64,000 nucleotides of DNA from contig CM067070.1 in NCBI GenBank assembly GCA_033980235.1, forward strand, positions 317,001-381,000, given 5' to 3'. The notes below the pieces were generated by a model that was not told the DNA's origin, made no database searches, and saw only the letters and a program-made list of their open reading frames with translations. The translations under genes were made by a program, and so were the position numbers. Numbering within the stretch: the first letter of the stretch is position 1; each line of letters starts with the position of its first letter. The stretch comes from Diadema setosum (lineage: Eukaryota; Echinodermata; Echinoidea; Diadematoida; Diadematidae). Below are positions 1 through 12,131 of this stretch, piece after piece.

Positions 1-229
1 TCTGGTCAGCCTGTATGTACTATATCTAATATCATATAGAATGTTCTCCATTAATCTGGTCTACCTGTGTACATACAATGTGCACATTAAAACAACCATG
101 CATACAACCTTGATACATGTACATATAACTACTTGTGTGTACATTTGTAACAATACATACGCACAGATGGTGCACATTCGGAATAAGAGCTAAATTCCGT
201 GAATTTAACACTTCGATGAAAAAGTATTG
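1..229. other. Non-coding, no feature recognised
   Basis: AT-rich sequence with no open frame that looks coding and no terminal repeats. It runs into the dispersed repeat that starts near 230. Confidence 0.5.
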
Positions 230-735
230 CACCAAAAATGTGCACCAGATCGCTGAATTTCAGGTCTGAAAACGCAAAATCACCTTTGTGTGGGAGGGGA
301 TATGCCCCTATCTACACCCTCGTGTGCATGCTTTTTCTGTTTGATTGCTGAACAGACAGCGTTCATGATATTCAGTGTAAGAATTAATACAAAAAGACTA
401 GTGTATCTAAATTATACCATTTTATAGGCAAATGGTTCAATGATAATCTACACTAAAATATACTGCAACCTTAAACAAGTGGGACTGTTTCAACTCGTTA
501 AAACACGCAAAAACGTGCATCAAATTGCACCATTTGCAACATCAAAATGCAAAAAGTTCTCGCCGTGGGAGGGGGGACACCCTCCCCTACCCCCTCGCTC
601 GCTCCGCTCGCTCGGGTTCAGTCGCGTTCATGATATTCAGTGATGAGAATTAATACAACAAGTGTATCTAAATTATACCATTTTATAGGCAAATTGTTCA
701 ATAATAATCTACACTAAAATATAACCCCCTCCCAC
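230..735 (+). repeat. Two diverged tandem copies of a dispersed repeat
   Basis: The block GTTCATGATATTCAGTG followed by AATTAATACAA and TATACCATTTTATAGGC occurs near 361 and again near 626, so the copies are about 265 bp apart. A third copy lies at 28310-28580. The copies share the run CAAAAAGTTCTC before a G/C-rich stretch carrying GCTCGCTCCGCTCGCTCG. No coding capacity or termini were found, so the family is unknown. Confidence 0.6.
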
Positions 736-1363
736 CCCCCCCCCCTCGCTCGCTCCGCTCGCTCGGGCTCGGTCGCTTCGCTCCCTCGCAGACTAACCGC
801 CGCCCCCCCCCCAAGATGAAATCCTGGCTACGCCGTTGGTCAAGACCTGGATTTCGAAGAGTCAAAATAATAGTGAGCCTTGGGAGGCCCGGTTGCAGGA
901 TTTTACTGAAATAAAACCTCCGCCGCGCGGCGCCGACAAAAATGCGTCAAGAGGTTTCGAAGGTCCGAAACTAGAATCTTGAGAATGCCATGTCTTCACG
1001 TATTAAATTAGCTCCTACAATTCTTTTCGATCCTCCATGGATTCACATTTGATCAAATTACGTAATAAACGTCCATCCTCACAGGATATGTGATGATAGA
1101 CTAACAGCTAGTAGCCTTTCTTTATTATCTATTCTCATGACAACTGTCGCAAGTCTTGAAGATTTTGTACTATTTTGTACTATTTTTATACTACTACTGA
1201 TAATTAAATCATGTCTTCTTTATCCAGGGTAGCCTCTTCAGTGCCGCCACTGCTCTGCCAGAGGGTCCTGCCATTACTATTACCCTGGCGTTGTCGGGTA
1301 CCCATTTTATATATCTGGGTCGAGAAGGACATGATGGGTAAAATCATCTTATTCAAGGACGTT
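736..1363. other. Non-coding; C-rich tract, otherwise nothing recognised
   Basis: A C/G-rich stretch at 724-815 with GCTCGCTCCGCTCGCTCG is followed by unique-looking sequence. No supported gene. Confidence 0.4.
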
Positions 1364-1406
1364 AGCACTGGACGGGAATCGAACTCGGGTCCTCCGATTG
1401 GGAGTC
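1364..1406 (-). pseudogene. 3' half of a split tRNA-Gly(CCC)-like sequence
   Basis: Read on the minus strand this is the anticodon-to-acceptor half of a tRNA-like sequence. It has the anticodon loop CTCCCAA (anticodon CCC), a B-box-like GAGTTCGATTCC and the acceptor strand CCAGTGC. The 5' half lies at 2414-2447, and its GCACTGG pairs perfectly with CCAGTGC across all 7 positions. Joined, the halves give about 77 nt, a normal tRNA length. The T stem has mismatches, so this may be a tRNA pseudogene or SINE head and not a working tRNA. The break falls at the anticodon, at the edge of a 1,001-bp inserted element. Confidence 0.65.
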
Positions 1407-2407
1407 AGTCAGACCGCAGCATACGATACTTCGCTCGTATATATTCAACTCGTATGCAAGCCCGCTCGGGGCTTGCATATGTAATGAGCTGCGTAAGGGA
1501 ATTTTGTCCTTTGGCTTTCGGCAACAAAAATACACCTATATTCACAAATTTGGTATCAAAATTCAAGAAAAATATGTGAACTATCGTCACATGTTACTCA
1601 AATTATTGTAAATGAAAAATATCATAGCGTAATTTGAGCTCGAAAAATAATGAAAAAAGTAATTCGTGCAGTACACGTTCAAAACGTCAAGAGAATACCA
1701 AATTGACCTTGCGTCTCAATGAAAATGCATTATTTGGAAACCGTGCAATCTCAAGAGCAAGCTCTCTCATTGGACAGCGCTTGCATTCAGCGCTTGCATT
1801 ACGTCATTACGCTGCTACATAACTTTTTCATGCCACTTGCGGTTTCTCGGCACGCGTGTAGTTCAAGCGCTGAATACAAGCACTGTCCAATGAGAGAGCT
1901 CTTTCGCGCCACTGTCCACTTTGTGTGGAGCATAATTCCGGCTTAGGAGTGAATTTTACAGACATTTAAAAACGGAAAAACTAGTATAAATCATGCTTGC
2001 ATCTCCTTGACTCCAATATATGATGAACATCTAAGTTTCCTCTCTACGAAAAAGCCAAAATCAGAAACAACAGTTTCTTAATCCGGTCAGGAACCAAAAA
2101 CGAACTTTAGACGACAAAATCTTGCGTGAAAAGCAGGTAAAATGTACGCAAATACAACTGATTATATCATCATGATAAGATCCGATATTATACGCAAATT
2201 TAGTATCAAAATAAAGATCAAAGTCTGGAGAACAATTTACCGTGATTTGTAGCCATGACGAATGTATGTACAAGTCGCTACACTGTGAGAACCATAGCCC
2301 TGTCAAACTCTCGCGAAATCTCGCCTTTCGAACGCAAAGATCGTCAACGAGAGTGCTGAATAAATCTTGGCGGATCGGCTCATTAGCATACGTGCTGCGG
2401 TCTGACT
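1407..2407. mobile_element. 1,001-bp TIR element inserted in a tRNA-like sequence (Dada-like?)
   Basis: Both ends carry the inverted repeat AGTCAGACCGCAGCAYACG with small differences. The 6-bp duplication GGAGTC is present at 1401-1406 and 2408-2413, and removing the element plus one copy rebuilds a continuous tRNA-like sequence. It has no credible coding frame, so it would be non-autonomous. Dada DNA transposons are known to insert at fixed sites in tRNA and snRNA genes with 6-7 bp duplications, and target and duplication fit them. The family assignment is inference because no transposase is present. Confidence 0.7.
1754..1905. repeat. Long hairpin inside the tRNA-inserted element
   Basis: An arm of about 42 bp starting at 1754 (containing CTCTCTCATTGGACAG) recurs inverted at about 1864-1905 (CTGTCCAATGAGAGAG). 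The loop is about 70 bp. It lies centrally in the 1,001-bp element and encodes nothing visible. Confidence 0.75.
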
Positions 2408-2413
2408 GGAGTC

Positions 2414-2447
2414 GACAGTCTTATCCATTGTGCCACACTGCCAGTGC
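2414..2447 (-). pseudogene. 5' half of the split tRNA-like sequence
   Basis: On the minus strand it begins with the acceptor strand GCACTGG and contains an A-box/D-arm-like GTGGCACAATGGATAAGAC. It ends in the anticodon stem at the inserted element. It pairs with the 3' half at 1364-1406. Confidence 0.65.
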
Positions 2448-2761
2448 CCCCACATTAGGTCAACATCAATCTAAAGATCACTTTTCTAAACCTTGTACAT
2501 CCAGGAAAGGTCTTTAGGTTAATAACACGTTTTTGTTCATTGCACCAACTCAACGTTTCCCGATTTCTGTACCACATTGTTACATCATCCTAACTGTACA
2601 GGGCTGGGGGAACGGTGTGGGGGGAGGGGGGGGGGGGGGGGGGTACATTTTTGATAATACATAGGAATACATAGGTTCTAACCACTTGCACCCCCCCCCC
2701 TGCCCCGACACTTTTTTCCGCAAATTGGCACTCGAAAAGAATGGTTCGGTGTACAAAATAA
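2448..2761. other. Non-coding; G- and C-tracts
   Basis: A long G run lies near 2622-2643 and a C run near 2690-2700. No gene is supported. Confidence 0.5.
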
Positions 2762-3112
2762 ATGGCAGAGGTAAAAATGGCAGAGGTAAAAATGTCAGAG
2801 GTAAAAAATGGCAGAGATAAAAATGGCAGAGGTAAAAATGGCAGAGGTAAAAACGGCAGAGGTAAAAATGTCAGAAGTAAGAATGTCAGAGGTAAAAATG
2901 TCAGAGGTAAAAATGTCACAGGTAAAGATGTCAGAGGTAAAAATGTCAGTGGTAGAAATGTCAGAGGTAAAAATGTCAAAGGTAAAAATGTCATGGGTAA
3001 TAATGTCAAAGGTAAATATGTCAGTGGTAAAAATGTCAGAGGTAAAGTTGTCAGTGGTCAAAATGCCAGAGATAAAAATGTCATTGATAAAGATTTAGAC
3101 GTAGAAATGTAA
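2762..3112 (+). repeat. 15-bp minisatellite, unit GTCAGAGGTAAAAAT
   Basis: About 23 imperfect tandem copies of a 15-bp unit. Because 15 is a multiple of three, frames on both strands stay open and give low-complexity peptides (for example a repeating TFLPL on the minus strand). These are not genes. The same unit occurs at 12132-12480 in the opposite orientation. Confidence 0.9.
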
Positions 3113-4884
3113 GGGGACGAGGTAAAAGTGACAGAGATTTTCTTTTTTTCTTCGTGTTTCGGACTCCTTTCTCGCAATAGGCGCTTTTCGTGCTTTCTCC
3201 TGACAAAAAAGCATGGGGGAAACCGGGGAGAAATAGGACACGGGGAGAAATACGGGACACTCATGTAACTTGAAAAATGCTTGGCCAGTCAACAATCCAA
3301 TTATATCAGTAAAAAGATGAGCCTCGGTACACCTGAAAATGGACATATTAGCCTGCAGGTAAGTTGAAAAAAACAATTGTTTTCCAACTCTTTTTTGTTA
3401 CTTTTTCATTGTTTCTTACTTTCTTGTCAGTAAAATATCAAACTTACTATAGATCTGGTAGGTCCTAAACTATGTTAATTGGTAATTTAATAAGTGTGCA
3501 AACATCTGAAAATGAAATTGCTTGAAAACAGACATGCAGGTATGAAAAATTGGCAGGGAACTTTTTATTATTTCTGTTACCACTGGGAGAAATTTAATAG
3601 GACAGTGTCACATTTCTCCCCACGGCACATGTGAATCCTATTTGTGTAATACAAATTTTATTTCTTTCAAATAGAAAACCTTAGAAAATCCTTAGATTGC
3701 GCTCTTAAGATTTTCTCCTGCTTAAAGTTCTCGGAGTTGGCCTAATTTTTGTCCCAAATATCAATTTACAAACAAACCTACCGTTTCATTTTCGGTCATA
3801 AACAGTCATCTTCAACAATTCATTATTCTATCCCAATACGTCTCTTATAAAAAAAAAAAAAAATCCTTCTGTTCACAAATTATACCCGTTTAAAGGTGTT
3901 TGTTTTGTCACAATTTTTTGTCCCCAAACTCCTGTGCAACATACCATTTTGCTACCCCCCCCCCCCCTTCCCGAAAAAAAAAAACCCACCACATATATTT
4001 GTGAATCTCATGAAATGTTTTGAACGATCAGAATTGTAAAATCTTGGTTTGACACCTGGGTATATCCATACTTTTGTAACAAATATTACCGAATTTTGAG
4101 CCTGTATAATTTTGATACTCCCCTTTTTTAATTTCAACTGAGAGATTCTTATTACTTTTTATTGAAGCTTTCTTACTGTTGTTGTATAACGAGGGAATAA
4201 CGTCATTTTCGGAGGCTGAAGCTAGCAATCTTTAGCAACACACCATTATGATAAACTTACTACGTTTAGCATGTTGGAATCTGACTTTGAACAACAGCTA
4301 AGTTTGAAAAGCATCAAACATTTACATTTTTTTCGCCTGCGGATTCCTTCAACAATAATTGTTTTACAAGACAGAGAAATCTCATGGCAAACTATCGGAT
4401 TTTATTCTCACTAGAACAGTCTATTGCTAAAGTTCGTCTCCAGTTTTAATAGGCATAATCTTTTTAAAGGTGTTTTTTTTTTTTTGTAAAGTGGCCACAA
4501 AGTGTTCGTTGAACTTCGAGATATTTCTTTTTAAGCCATGTGATACTTGAACCAAGTAATAAAATATTTTGCAAGAGCTTTCTTATGTCTCGAATACATA
4601 TCTACTGTAGTTTTTTTTTTTTGCGTTTTGTATTTTTACTCGTACATTTATGTCGTGATCGGGCCTTGCAAGATAAATAGGCCTATACGAAACCTGAATT
4701 TGAGAAAAATAACATAGAACAGGTGGAAAATTAGCGGTTTGCTTAGACTATGTCTCATTCACTTCCTCACATTAAACAGTTCAAAAAAAATGAAAACAAT
4801 GACAATATGCTAGCCTGGACGTAAGCGGAATTCGTTTGTGTAAGAGTGTGTATGGAGTATGTATATCTGTATAGAAGTATAAAT
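3113..4884. other. Non-coding stretch
   Basis: AT-rich sequence with several homopolymers. The word GGGGAGAAATAGGACA and near variants appear around 3220-3262, and inverted related words at 3582-3625. No exon, TIR pair or long ORF is convincing. Confidence 0.5.
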
Positions 4885-5563
4885 GTGACCCTGCACCACA
4901 AAACACACAAAAAGTACCCAGACATGAATTTTAGTTAAGACACATTCTGAAATAACAGACTTTAAGCTTTAAAATGATGTATAACTCATTTCAATAGACT
5001 CCCCTAAGCTATCTAAGTATTGGAAAGAAAGCACAAATTTAGGAAAAGTGTGAACTGAAAAAAGAGGCTCTGAGTACAATGTCTATTCAAGCTCTTAATC
5101 TTTACCAACCGTGCTGGCTGTGTGATGAATGGACAAAAAACAGGAAGTAACCACCCGAGTAACAACTATGAAGGGATTATCAGATAAAGTGAAATTAAAC
5201 ATGCCTCATTAACACAATTCTGTCCATAATTAATGATAACTTCAAAGCAGTAGCACTATCCATTCAAAAGTTATTAGAGTTGAAAGTGAAGAGTGTGTAA
5301 AAGGTTTTTCAGAAATTAAAAAGGGACTCTAAAGACACACCTAATCACACTATTCTACCAGAAATGTTCGAAATAAACTGCTAAAAACACACTCTTCCGC
5401 CCCTTTTATGATCCCAAAATTTAGCATAATGTAAAGGAAGACTTTGTCTTTCGGAAAATATGAAAAAGTCAAGATCGGCTAGGTTGACCCATTTCACTTA
5501 TCTCAGTCCTCACGCAAAAATCAGTGTGTGCGACTTTTTGTTCGTTTTTGGATACACGGTCAC
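4885..5563 (+). mobile_element. 679-bp TIR element, copy 1
   Basis: It begins GTGACCCTGCACC and ends with a shorter inverted match (GGTCAC). It is flanked by the 4-bp duplication AAAT at 4881-4884 and 5564-5567. A diverged copy of the whole element lies in inverse orientation at 58977-59672, which fixes the boundaries. No coding capacity is seen, so it is a non-autonomous DNA transposon of unassigned family. Confidence 0.8.
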
Positions 5564-5580
5564 AAATTATGTTTCACGCG

Positions 5581-5612
5581 CAAACCCACTTTTGGTATAC
5601 CAAAAGTGGGTT

Positions 5613-5614
<2 letters not shown>
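5581..5614. repeat. Perfect 34-bp palindrome
   Basis: The arm CAAACCCACTTTTGGTA is followed directly by its exact reverse complement with no spacer. It lies 17 bp after the 679-bp element and abuts a (TG)n tract, so it could extrude as a cruciform. Confidence 0.95.
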
Positions 5615-5651
<37 letters not shown>

Positions 5652-5753
5652 TAACTTCATTGGGCGTAACAACGTAGAATTATACTGCTTAAGGGATTCG
5701 TAGCGTTGGAACCCCCTCATAATGATATCAATAATAAAAGTAATATAATAATG

Positions 5754-5810
<57 letters not shown>
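5615..5810. repeat. (TG)n and (AAT)n microsatellites
   Basis: A (TG)n tract runs to about 5650, and an (AAT)n tract of about 55 bp ends at 5810. The tyrosine-rich frame on the minus strand comes from the AAT repeat. Confidence 0.95.
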
Positions 5811-5812
<2 letters not shown>

Positions 5813-8800
5813 TAGAACCGGAATTTGTCAACACTGACAAATTAGGTGATCCGATTTTTTTTTTAAATCACTGATTCGAGTCCTGATAGTGTAAAGTCTC
5901 AGCTACAACATGTTAAAATCTGAAAGAAATTCACCGAAGCATAAGTAAGATAGTGCTCGATGAAGAGAGTCATGTCAATTTTCACATCTAAAAAATTCCC
6001 TCCCATAGAGATAACACGTCATAACGAAGATAGAAAAAGAAGTACTTATGACCTTTGACCCCACTTTGCACAGACCAAGATGGCATCTGAGCAAATGTGA
6101 TTATTTGAAGAAATGATCCCTGTTTCATGGTCTTTACGTGTGCAAAATATTGGAAAGATAGGACATGTATTCACCAAGATACAGGATGAAACATCTATGA
6201 CATTTGACCCTAATTTACATACCCAAGATGGCGTCCTGATCAAGTAGTTGTAATTTTGTAAAATAATGTTCGTGACATGAACTAAACGTATGCAAAATAT
6301 GGTGGTGATAGGGTATGTTTTTTCTTGAGTTATTGCAAAGAAAGTTGCAGAAAGGAAGAAATATTTCAATACATCGAAGATAAGCTTTAATTTCAACCAA
6401 GTTTTTGGATGTGATGCCGACTCCGTATGAAATACAAAGGGCACACTTACGATAGCCCAAAGTCTCAGCTACAACATACTAAAATATGGGAGAAATTCAC
6501 CGAAGCATAAGTGAGCTAGTGCTCGATAAAGATAGTCATGTCAGTTTTCATTTCCAGAAAAAACTGCACTCCCATAGAGATAACACGTAAACTGGTCAAA
6601 TTGACAATGTTACGTTTAATCCATTTTTTGGAGGTGATGCCGTCATCCAATCAAAATGTTGTTATTATATGACTGAAAGACCATTTAATAAGCTACAACA
6701 TATTGAAATTTGACGAAAATCAACAAAAGAATAGTGAGATACGCTTGAGTGAACTTAAATTTGATGACGTCATTTGAAAATTTGCTTTTTTTACTTTATT
6801 AAGAAATTTGATATCTTTTCATCATTTTTCCAGCATTGCCAACCCATGAAATAACATGTAAAACTCATCAGCTTTCAGAAAATGTAAAGAAAATGGGGGT
6901 CACCGTCCATCCTGACGAGTAAATTCGGATTTAAAATTGGCGGTTTTTTGGCATTGTTGCACTGTATATCGCCATTGACGCGCGCGCGGAATTTCAACTT
7001 TGACGGGCCCGTATGACGTCATATTGAGTCGGATTGACTTGAAACTTGGTAGAAATATTACTTGACATTTCAGGCATCCAATCAAGGTAAAAAAACGGGA
7101 AATTTCAGTTGCATATGAGCTGTGCGTGCGTATATGTGCGCGCGCGTACGCGTCCGTCCGATTTTTTCAATTTTTCAAAAAATGCTCCAAATGGTCTGAA
7201 ACGTGTGCAAAAAAAATTTGAGCTCGATTTGAGCATACAAATATTTCGACGCGCGCGTACGCGCGCGTTTTAAGAGAAAATATGAATTTTGACAATATGA
7301 GTAGAATGCGCATAACTTGAAATATATGTGACGTAAATTTCATTGAAAAATTCCATTCCATTGATGAGATATGCTTGAGAATGTGTTTTCATATAATGAC
7401 GTCATAGTGACGTCACGGTCGACTGATCACTATGATTTTATTAGACCCGTCGTCTTTGGGACATGATACATATATGGTATAAGTTTGAAATTGATAGGAA
7501 GAACACTTTCTGAGCTAATCGATACACAAATTTTGTCCAGAAATAAAGAAAGAAGAAGAAGAAGAACACCCAACTAGACCCGGAATTTGTCAAGACTGAC
7601 AAATTAGGTGATCCGATCTTTTGAAAATCAATGGTTTGAGTTTTGATCCCAATATGGGCATGACTATACAGGTTTCATCTGTGTTTAGGGATATTGGCTG
7701 TGTGATGTTTGGATACTGATTTTGAAAAGGGAGTCAGGTCTGCCATCTATGGTACCATATTCCGTTCACACTATAACGAAGATACAGAATGAAGTATATT
7801 TGAGCATTGAGCCCACTTTGCACAACCAAGATGGCATCTGAACAAAAAGTGATTACTTTGTAAAATGATCGATGTGACATGGTCTGTGCGTGTGCAAAAT
7901 ATGGGAGAGATAGGACATGTATTTACTAAAATACAGGATGAAACATTTATGATCTTTGACCCTTATTTACATATCAAGACGGTGTCTGATCAAGTAGTTG
8001 TTATTATTTTATGAAATAATGTACGTACCATGAACTAAACATGTGCAAAATATGGGGGTGATAGGGGCTATTCTTCTTGAGTTATTGCAAAGAAAGTTGG
8101 AGAAAGAAAAAAATATGCAAAATACATCGAAGATAACCTTAATTTTAACCACGTTTTTGGACGTGATCCCGACATTGTATAAAAAACAAAGGGGACAAGT
8201 ACGATAGCGCAAAGTCTCAGCTACAACATATTTAAATCTGGGAAAAATCCACAGAAGGGTAAGTGAGCTAGTGCACTTTCGAAAATCAATGATTTCAGTC
8301 CTGATCCCAATAGGCATGACCGTAAAGGTTTCATCTGTGGTTATGGACATTGGCCATGTCATATTTGGATTCTCATTTAGAAAAGAGAGTCAGGTCTGCC
8401 ATCTTTGGTATCAAAGTCGGTATATACTATAACGAAGATACATAATGAAGTATATTTGACCATTGACCCCACTCTGTACAGCCAAAATGGCATCTGAGAA
8501 AAAAATGGTTATTTTGTGAAATGATCTTGGTAGCGTGGTCTTTGTGTGTGCGAAATATTGGAAAGATAGGACATGTATTCCCCAAGATACAGGATGATAC
8601 ATTTATGACCTTTGACCCTAATTTATCTACCCAAGATGGTGTTCGATCAAGTAGTTGTGATCTTATAAAATAATGTAGGGCCTACGTCACATGAACTAAA
8701 CATGTTCAAAATATGGGGGTACTAGGGAATGTCTTTCATGTGTTATTCCAAAGAAATTTGCAAAAAGAAAGAAATATGAAAATACATCGAAGCTAAGCTT

Positions 8801-9086
8801 TAATTTAAGCGAAGTTTTTCGACGTGATTTCGACGTCGTATGAAAAAAAAAAAACGGAGGACACATTACCGACAGCGCAAAGTCTAAGCTAACACATTAA
8901 AATCTGGGAGAAATTCACCGTAGGATAAGTTAGATAGTGCTCGAAAAAGACAGTCATGTTTATTTTCATTTCAAGAAAAACTGCACTCCTACAGAGATAA
9001 CTCGCAAATGGATCAAATTTGACGAGGTTACCTTCAATCTATTTTTACGAGGTGAAGACTTCATCCAATGAAATTTTGGATTGATC

Positions 9087-10034
9087 ATAACTGATAGAGC
9101 ATTAAATTAGCTGCAGCATACTGAAATCTGGGTGAAAATTGGCCAAGGATAAGTCAGATACGCTCGAGTAAACTTGAAATTTGATGACGTCATTTTGAAA
9201 TTTTACTCTTTTTGATTTATTAAGAAATTTGATACCTTTTCATCTTTTTTTCAGTATTGCCAACCCATGAAATGACATGTTCAACTCATCAGTTTTCAAA
9301 ATATGTCAAGAAAATGGGGGGTCACCGTCTATCCTGGCGAGTAAACTCGGATTTAAAATTGGCGGTTTTTTGGCATTGTTGCACTGTATATCGCCATTAA
9401 CGCGCGCGCGGATTTTCAACTTCGACGGGCCCGTATGACGTCATATTGAGTCGGATTGACTTGAAACTTGGCAGAAATATTCCTTGACATTTCAGACATC
9501 CGATCTGTGTAAAAAAAGTGGAAATTTCTATTGCACATAAGCTATACGTGCGTATATGCGCGCGCGCGTACGCGTCCGTCCAATTTTTTCAATTTTTCAA
9601 AAAATGCTCCAAATGGTCTGAAACGTGTGCAAAAAAAATTTGAGCTCGATTTAAGCATACAAATATTTCGACGCGCGCGTACGCGCGCGTTTTAAGAGAA
9701 AATATGAATTTTGAGAATATGAGTAGAATGCGCATAACTTGAAATATATGTGACGTAAATTTCATTGAAAAATTCTATTCCATTAATGAGATATGATTGA
9801 GAATGTGTTTTCATATAATGACGTCATAGTGACGTCACGGTCGACTGATCAGTATTATACATTAGATCTGTCGTCTTTGGGACATGATACATATATGGTA
9901 TAATTTTGAAATTGATAGGACGAGGACTTTCTGAGCTAACCTCTACACAAATTTTGTCCAGAAATAAAGAAGAAGAACCAACAAAGAATCCGTACAGATA
10001 CAGAAGGTGATCCGAGAGGATACTCGGATCACCT
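9087..10034 (+). repeat. Near-identical duplicated block, copy 1
   Basis: This block repeats at 10899-11846 with a constant 1,812-bp offset at both ends and very few differences. A more diverged third version occupies about 6670-7565. The near identity implies a recent tandem duplication or conversion. Confidence 0.85.
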
Positions 10035-10898
10035 AATGAAGCTAAGCTTTGATTATTTAAGCCGAGTTTTTCGACGTGCTTTTGACGTCGTATGAAAAAA
10101 CGGAGGACATATTACGATAGCGCAAAGTCTCAGCTACAACATATCAAAATCTGGGAGAAATTCATCGAAGGGTGAGTGAGCTGGTGCTCGATAAAGACAA
10201 TCATGTCAATTTTCACATCTAGAAAAATTCCCTCCCATAGAGATAACACGTCATAATGACGATAAAGAAAGAAGTACATATGACCTTTGACCCCACTTTG
10301 CACAGACAAGATGTCATCTGAGCAAAAAGTGGTTATTTTGTGATATGATCCTTGTAACATGGTCTTTACGTGTGCAAAATATGGGAAAGATAGAACATGT
10401 ATTCACCAAGATACAGGATGAAACATTTATGACCTTTGACCCTAATTTACATACTCAAGATGGCATCTGATCAAGTAGTTGTTATTTTATGAAATAATGA
10501 ACGTGACATGAACTAAGCATGTGCAAAATATGGTGTTGATAGGGTATGTTTTTCTTGAGTTATTGCAAAGAAAGTTGCAGAAAGAAAGAAATATTTCAAT
10601 ACAACGACTATAAGCTTTAATTTCAACCAAGTTTATTGACGTGATCCCGACATCGTATGAAAAAACGAAAGGCACACTCACGATAGCCCAAAGTCTCAGC
10701 TACAACATATTAAAATCTGGGAGAAATTCACCGAAGCATAAGTGAGCTACTGCTCGAAAAGGACAGTCATGTCAATTTTCATTCCAGAAAAACTGCACTC
10801 CCATAGAGATAACACGTAAACTGGTCAAATTCGACAAGGTTACTTTCAATCCATTTTTACGAGGTTATGCTGTCATTCAATCAAAATTGTGTTATTAC

Positions 10899-11846
10899 AT
10901 AACTGATAGAGCATTAAATTAGCTACAGCATACTGAAATCTGGGTGAAAATTGGCCAAGGATAAGTCAGATACGCTCGAGTAAACTTGAAATTTGATGAC
11001 GTCATTTTGAAATTTTACTCTTTTTGATTTATTAAGAAATTTGATACCTTTTCATCTTTTTTTCAGTATTGCCAACCCATGAAATGACATGTTCAACTCA
11101 TCAGTTTTCAAAATATGTCAAGAAAATGGGGGGTCACCGTCTATCCTGGCGAGTAAACTCGGATTTAAAATTGGCGGTTTTTTGGCATTGTTGCACTGTA
11201 TATCGCCATTAACGCGCGCGCGGATTTTCAACTTCGACGGGCCCGTATGACGTCATATTGAGTCGGATTGACTTGAAACTTGGCAGAAATATTCCTTGAC
11301 ATTTCAGACATCCGATCTGTGTAAAAAAAGTGGAAATTTCTATTGCACATAAGCTATACGTGCGTATATGCGCGCGCGCGTACGCGTCCGTCCAATTTTT
11401 TCAATTTTTCAAAAAATGCTCCAAATGGTCTGAAACGTGTGCAAAAAAAATTTGAGCTCGATTTAAGCATACAAATATTTCGACGCGCGCGTACGCGCGC
11501 GTTTTAAGAGAAAATATGAATTTTGAGAATATGAGTAGAATGCGCATAACTTGAAATATATGTGACGTAAATTTCATTGAAAAATTCTATTCCATTAATG
11601 AGATATGATTGAGAATGTGTTTTCATATAATGACGTCATAGTGACGTCACGGTCGACTGATCAGTATTATACATTAGATCTGTCGTCTTTGGGACATGAT
11701 ACATATATGGTATAATTTTGAAATTGATAGGACGAGGACTTTCTGAGCTAACCTCTACACAAATTTTGTCCAGAAATAAAGAAGAAGAACCAACAAAGAA
11801 TCCGTACAGATACAGAAGGTGATCCGAGAGGATACTCGGATCACCT
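10899..11846 (+). repeat. Near-identical duplicated block, copy 2
   Basis: Second copy of 9087-10034, ending in the same 3' hairpin. The last 56 bp (AACAAAGAATCCGTACAG through the hairpin) is repeated once more at 11847-11902. Confidence 0.85.
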
Positions 11847-12131
11847 AACAAAGAATCCGTACAGATACAGAAGGTGATCCGAGAGGATACTCGGATCACC
11901 TAATAATTTCCCATAGACTTACTAGGCTCTAAGCTGGATAGATATTCCTCTGTACAGACAGATTACGCCACTGCGCTTGAATCAAACTCAGAATAATGAG
12001 AGTGCTCTAATTTTTTTTTTAACAATTCCACAAATATTCTTTAAATCTGCAGTTTGGATTTGATAATTCGATAAATACAGCCTGCTCTGGCTAGGTTATT
12101 GTTTAAAAAATCTTCATATATACGTTTACCT

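Larger units (their letters stand above)
5812..11902 (+). mobile_element. Tandem array of hairpin-ended non-coding repeat units (Helentron-like?)
   Basis: Three head-to-tail units are visible: about 5812-7565, 7571-10034 and 10035-11846, plus an extra 3' end at 11847-11902. Two units start with the hairpin AATTTGTCA...TGACAAATT followed by AGGTGATCCGA. The 3' ends are the hairpin AGGTGATCCGAG-AGGATA-CTCGGATCACCT. Each unit has about 150-bp subrepeats carrying TTTGACC, a GC-alternating tract and four TGACGTCA sites. Short 5'/3' terminal complementarity, a 3' hairpin and tandem 3' ends resemble non-autonomous Helentron-type rolling-circle elements. No Rep/helicase is present, so this is inference. 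Confidence 0.55.

Noticed and set aside
2590..3112. Open frames of 88-139 codons on both strands
   Set aside because: Products of a 15-bp minisatellite, whose length divides by three.
5574..5840. Tyrosine-rich 88-codon frame
   Set aside because: Translation of (AAT)n and (TG)n microsatellites.
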